From CAURNT01 sp963526495 (GTDB taxonomy: Bacteria; Fusobacteriota; Fusobacteriia; Fusobacteriales; Leptotrichiaceae): 55,227 nucleotides of DNA. Below, one piece after another: positions 52,940 through 55,227 of the stretch; position 1 is the stretch's first letter; each line of letters opens with the position of its first letter. The notes below the pieces were generated by a model. The model was not told where the DNA came from, did not search any database, and saw only the letters and a program-made list of their open reading frames with translations. A program made the position numbers and the translations under genes. The stretch is taken from positions 1-55,227 of the forward strand of contig CAURNT010000005.1 of the NCBI GenBank assembly GCA_963526495.1, given 5' to 3'.

Positions 52940-53794
52940 TTATTTTAATATAATTATTTCTGTTTCAAGTTGTATTCCTGTATTTTCTTTTACAGTATTT
53001 TTAACGTGCTCTATAACATCTAAAACATCTTTAAATTTTGCATTCCCCATATTTGTTATAAAATTAGGATGAACTGGTGACACTTGTGCTTCACCCACTG
53101 TATACCCCTTTAATCCACAATCAGAAATTAATTGTGCAGCATAATTACCTGTTGGATTTTTAAAAGTAGATCCAAGATTTGGTAAATTTAATGGATGTTT
53201 TTGTTTTCTTTGATTATACTTATCTAAACTTGCTTCTTTATTAAATCCTTTAGTTAATTTCAAAACAGTAGATATAACCACCCATTTATTTTCTTTTATA
53301 GCCGTCGTTCTATATTTTGAATTTAATTCTGATTTTTTAAATGTTTTAATTATTTTATTTTCAGGTTCAAATATTTCCACTTCTTCAACTACATCAAATA
53401 ATTCTGTACCATAAGCTCCAGCATTCATATTAGTCATCCCACCAAAACTCCCTGGAATACCTGACATATTTTCTATACCTGAAAGGTCATTTTCTTCCAT
53501 GTATGATATAAATCTATCAAAATCAACACCAGAATATGCTCTAACAAAAGTTATCTCATTTTCTTTTTTTATAACTTCTATTTTATTTAATTTAGATAAA
53601 CTTACAAAAGATATATCTAAATATTCATCATTTATTAAAGTATTTGTCCCGTTACCTATAAGATATATTCTATCACGTGTGTTATAAATCTCAACTAATT
53701 CTTCTTTATTTTCAACAAATATCAATTCCTTAGCTATACCACCTATCTTCATGTTTGAATATTCTTTCATCTCTATATTACTATTTACTATCAT
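52940..53794 (-). CDS. murB: UDP-N-acetylenolpyruvoylglucosamine reductase
   Basis: 284 residues, FAD_binding_4 type: LIGNGTNTLI, SGIPGSFGGMTNMNAGAYG, LKLTKG, and NLGSTFKNPTGNYAAQLI with the catalytic Ser, and a terminal Glu in the last segment. Makes UDP-MurNAc from the enolpyruvyl ether. Overlaps murC by 14 bp. Confidence 0.96.
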   Translation of the reverse strand: MIVNSNIEMKEYSNMKIGGIAKELIFVENKEELVEIYNTRDRIYLIGNGTNTLINDEYLDISFVSLSKLNKIEVIKKENEITFVRAYSGVDFDRFISYMEENDLSGIENMSGIPGSFGGMTNMNAGAYGTELFDVVEEVEIFEPENKIIKTFKKSELNSKYRTTAIKENKWVVISTVLKLTKGFNKEASLDKYNQRKQKHPLNLPNLGSTFKNPTGNYAAQLISDCGLKGYTVGEAQVSPVHPNFITNMGNAKFKDVLDVIEHVKNTVKENTGIQLETEIIILK

Positions 53795-55130
53795 TTTTTA
53801 TCCTTTCCACAAAACTATGTGCAAGAGAAGAAACAGATCCTGCTCCCATAAATATATATACTTTATCATTTTTATCTTCATCAAATAACTTTTTCATAAG
53901 TTCATCTTTATCATACACTGTACAATGGTTCCCTATTTTTTTAGCAAGTTTTTCAGAAGAAACATCATATATATTTTCTTCACTAGCTGAATATATAGGA
54001 AGAAGATAAATATTATCTGCTTCTCTTAAACTATTTGCAAAATCATTTAAAAAGAAACTTGTTCTTGAATATCTATGTGGTTCAAATATTACATTAACTT
54101 CTTTTTTTTCATTCATCTTTGCTGCTTTTATAGTTGCTAAAATTTCAGTAGGATGATGTGCATAATCGTCTATAATTCTAAACTTGTCATCATATATTAC
54201 TTGATATCTTCTATTTGCCCCCTTAAAACTTAACAATTTATCTTGTATTGTTGTTTTAGGTACACCTTCATTTAATGCTATATATATAACAGGTAAAGAA
54301 TTAGAAACATTATGTAATCCTGGAACTGATAATGAATATCTTCCAGCAAATTCACCTGAAGTATATACATCAAATGAAGTAATTCCATCAATTACTTGTA
54401 TATTACTTACATAAATTTCTACTTTATCCTTATTATTCTCATCAATAGAATAATAAATAATTTTTTCATCACTAAAAGTTTTAAGTATATCATTATCAAA
54501 ACAAGCAAGAACTTTATGCTTAGTTAAATCTACAAATTTTTTAAATGAATCAACTATATTTTCTAAACTACCGTGAAAATCTAAATGATCTGCTTCTATA
54601 TTTGTAATTATAGAATAATAAGGATTCATATAAAGGAAGGTATTATCACTTTCATCTGCTTCTGCAATAAAATATTCACTATTTCCAACTTTAGAATTAG
54701 ATGATATTTCAGGTATTATACCACCTACTGCAATATATGGATTTTTATCTAAAAATACCACTGATAAAAGTGAAGATGTTGTTGTTTTACCGTGTGTTCC
54801 TGCTGCAGCTATTCCTTTATCAAATTTATTCATAATTTCTGCAAGAAGAGCTCCTCTTCTATACATAGTTATACCTTTATCTTTCATATATGAATACTCA
54901 GGATTTGATTCCTTAATAGCAGTTGAATATACATAAGTATCATAATCTTTATCCTTAACATTTTCTAATTTTTGACCTATAAATACTTCAATTCCATTAT
55001 CTCTTAATGTTTTAGTTATACCTTTTTCAGCTATATCTGATCCAGATACACAATATCCTAAATTTTTAAGTATTAATGCCAAACCACTCATACCTATGCC
55101 ATTAATACCACTAAAAAATACATTCTTCAT
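53781..55130 (-). CDS. murC: UDP-N-acetylmuramate--L-alanine ligase
   Basis: 449 residues: N-terminal GINGIGMSGLALIL (UDP-binding), ATP loop AAGTHGKTTTSSLLS, EADESD, and DDYAHHPTEI. First step of stem-peptide assembly. Good AGGAGG site; candidate promoter TTGTTT-N17-TATAAT immediately upstream. Confidence 0.97.
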   Translation of the reverse strand: MKNVFFSGINGIGMSGLALILKNLGYCVSGSDIAEKGITKTLRDNGIEVFIGQKLENVKDKDYDTYVYSTAIKESNPEYSYMKDKGITMYRRGALLAEIMNKFDKGIAAAGTHGKTTTSSLLSVVFLDKNPYIAVGGIIPEISSNSKVGNSEYFIAEADESDNTFLYMNPYYSIITNIEADHLDFHGSLENIVDSFKKFVDLTKHKVLACFDNDILKTFSDEKIIYYSIDENNKDKVEIYVSNIQVIDGITSFDVYTSGEFAGRYSLSVPGLHNVSNSLPVIYIALNEGVPKTTIQDKLLSFKGANRRYQVIYDDKFRIIDDYAHHPTEILATIKAAKMNEKKEVNVIFEPHRYSRTSFFLNDFANSLREADNIYLLPIYSASEENIYDVSSEKLAKKIGNHCTVYDKDELMKKLFDEDKNDKVYIFMGAGSVSSLAHSFVERIKNDSK

Positions 55131-55156
55131 ATTTTCCTCCTAAAATTAACTACTTA

Positions 55157-55199
55157 ATTATACAATATAGGGTAAAAAAAAACAAGTCAAAAGACTTGT
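55157..55199 (-). promoter_or_regulatory. Terminator of the upstream tRNA and overlapping murC promoter
   Basis: ACAAGTC AAAA GACTTGT hairpin (55182-55199) with an A8 run on the plus strand (T8 on the minus). A possible -10 TATAAT (55162-55157) follows 17 nt after TTGTTT, which lies inside the hairpin arm. Confidence 0.6.
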
Positions 55200-55216
55200 G
55201 ACGTAATAATAAATGA

Positions 55217-55227
55217 TGGCGTCCCTG
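55217..55227 (-). tRNA. 3' end of a tRNA, probably tRNA-Glu, cut by the window edge
   Basis: The last 11 minus-strand bases are CAGGGACGCCA, a seven-base acceptor strand, discriminator G and CCA. E. coli-type tRNA-Glu ends GGGGACGCCA with G at the discriminator position, which fits. A terminator follows. With only 11 nt the identity stays tentative. Confidence 0.45.

Noticed and set aside
55200..55227. C-terminal end of a murG-like gene at the window edge
   Set aside because: None of the frames gives a recognisable MurG end, while CAGGGACGCCA fits a tRNA 3' end.

Overview
The window is very AT-rich and carries a diderm envelope gene set: signal-peptide proteins with C-terminal aromatic residues, a YadA-type trimeric autotransporter, a subtilase autotransporter, and MurB/MurC/Ddl, together with a short Gram-positive-style YidC. 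Base composition, repeated KD/KE-rich outer-membrane proteins and the gene mix point to Fusobacteriota, most likely Leptotrichiaceae (Streptobacillus/Sneathia/Leptotrichia-like). This is an inference from composition and gene content; no rRNA is present to confirm it. Almost all genes are on the minus strand; only two large outer-membrane genes (16792-19932 and 27446-30511) are on the plus strand.

Layout. (1) 1-5.1 kb is an accessory surface block: the first codons of a secreted protein behind a promoter with a 10-G tract in its -35/-10 spacer, a YjbR-like protein, a decayed copy of a small outer-membrane gene, a family-1 pectate lyase, the intact small outer-membrane protein, and a YadA-like adhesin. 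(2) 5.2-11 kb is a six-gene operon (nucleoside phosphorylase, APC permease, MtnA-like isomerase, class II aldolase, DeoR regulator, iron alcohol dehydrogenase). It reads as a complete route from a nucleoside to DHAP plus a short aldehyde, with phased operator-like repeats upstream. (3) 11.1-16.6 kb holds a permease, a hydantoinase/oxoprolinase, a small HExxH protein and an FAD oxidoreductase in one operon. (4) 16.8-19.9 kb is a lipoprotein subtilase autotransporter with an altered catalytic triad.

(5) 19.9-27.3 kb is housekeeping: an AlkD-like protein, a CPBP protease, and a tightly overlapped operon of lipoprotein, hslO, STAS protein, ddl, a dead site-2-protease-like protein, yigZ and der. 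(6) 27.4-30.5 kb is a large orphan outer-membrane protein. (7) 30.5-39.9 kb runs tmcAL, hydrolase, GPH transporter, split transketolase, ftsX, envC-like and phosphohexomutase. (8) 39.9-44.6 kb is rpsB-tsf-pyrH-frr-mreB ending in an IS200/IS605-type TnpA gene. (9) 44.6-45.6 kb is an sdpR/sdpI-like pair with a tandem-palindrome promoter. (10) 45.8-51.3 kb contains ftsQ-ftsZ (no ftsA between them), mnmE, and the rpmH-rnpA-yidD-yidC-jag cluster. (11) 51.3-55.1 kb is a coiled-coil outer-membrane protein plus murB and murC, with the 3' end of a tRNA (probably tRNA-Glu) at the window edge.

The candidates most worth follow-up are the poly-G spacer promoter (158-193), the nucleoside-to-DHAP operon with its phased operators, the hydantoinase/FAD/HExxH operon, the transposase gene coupled to mreB, and the ftsQ-ftsZ arrangement without ftsA.
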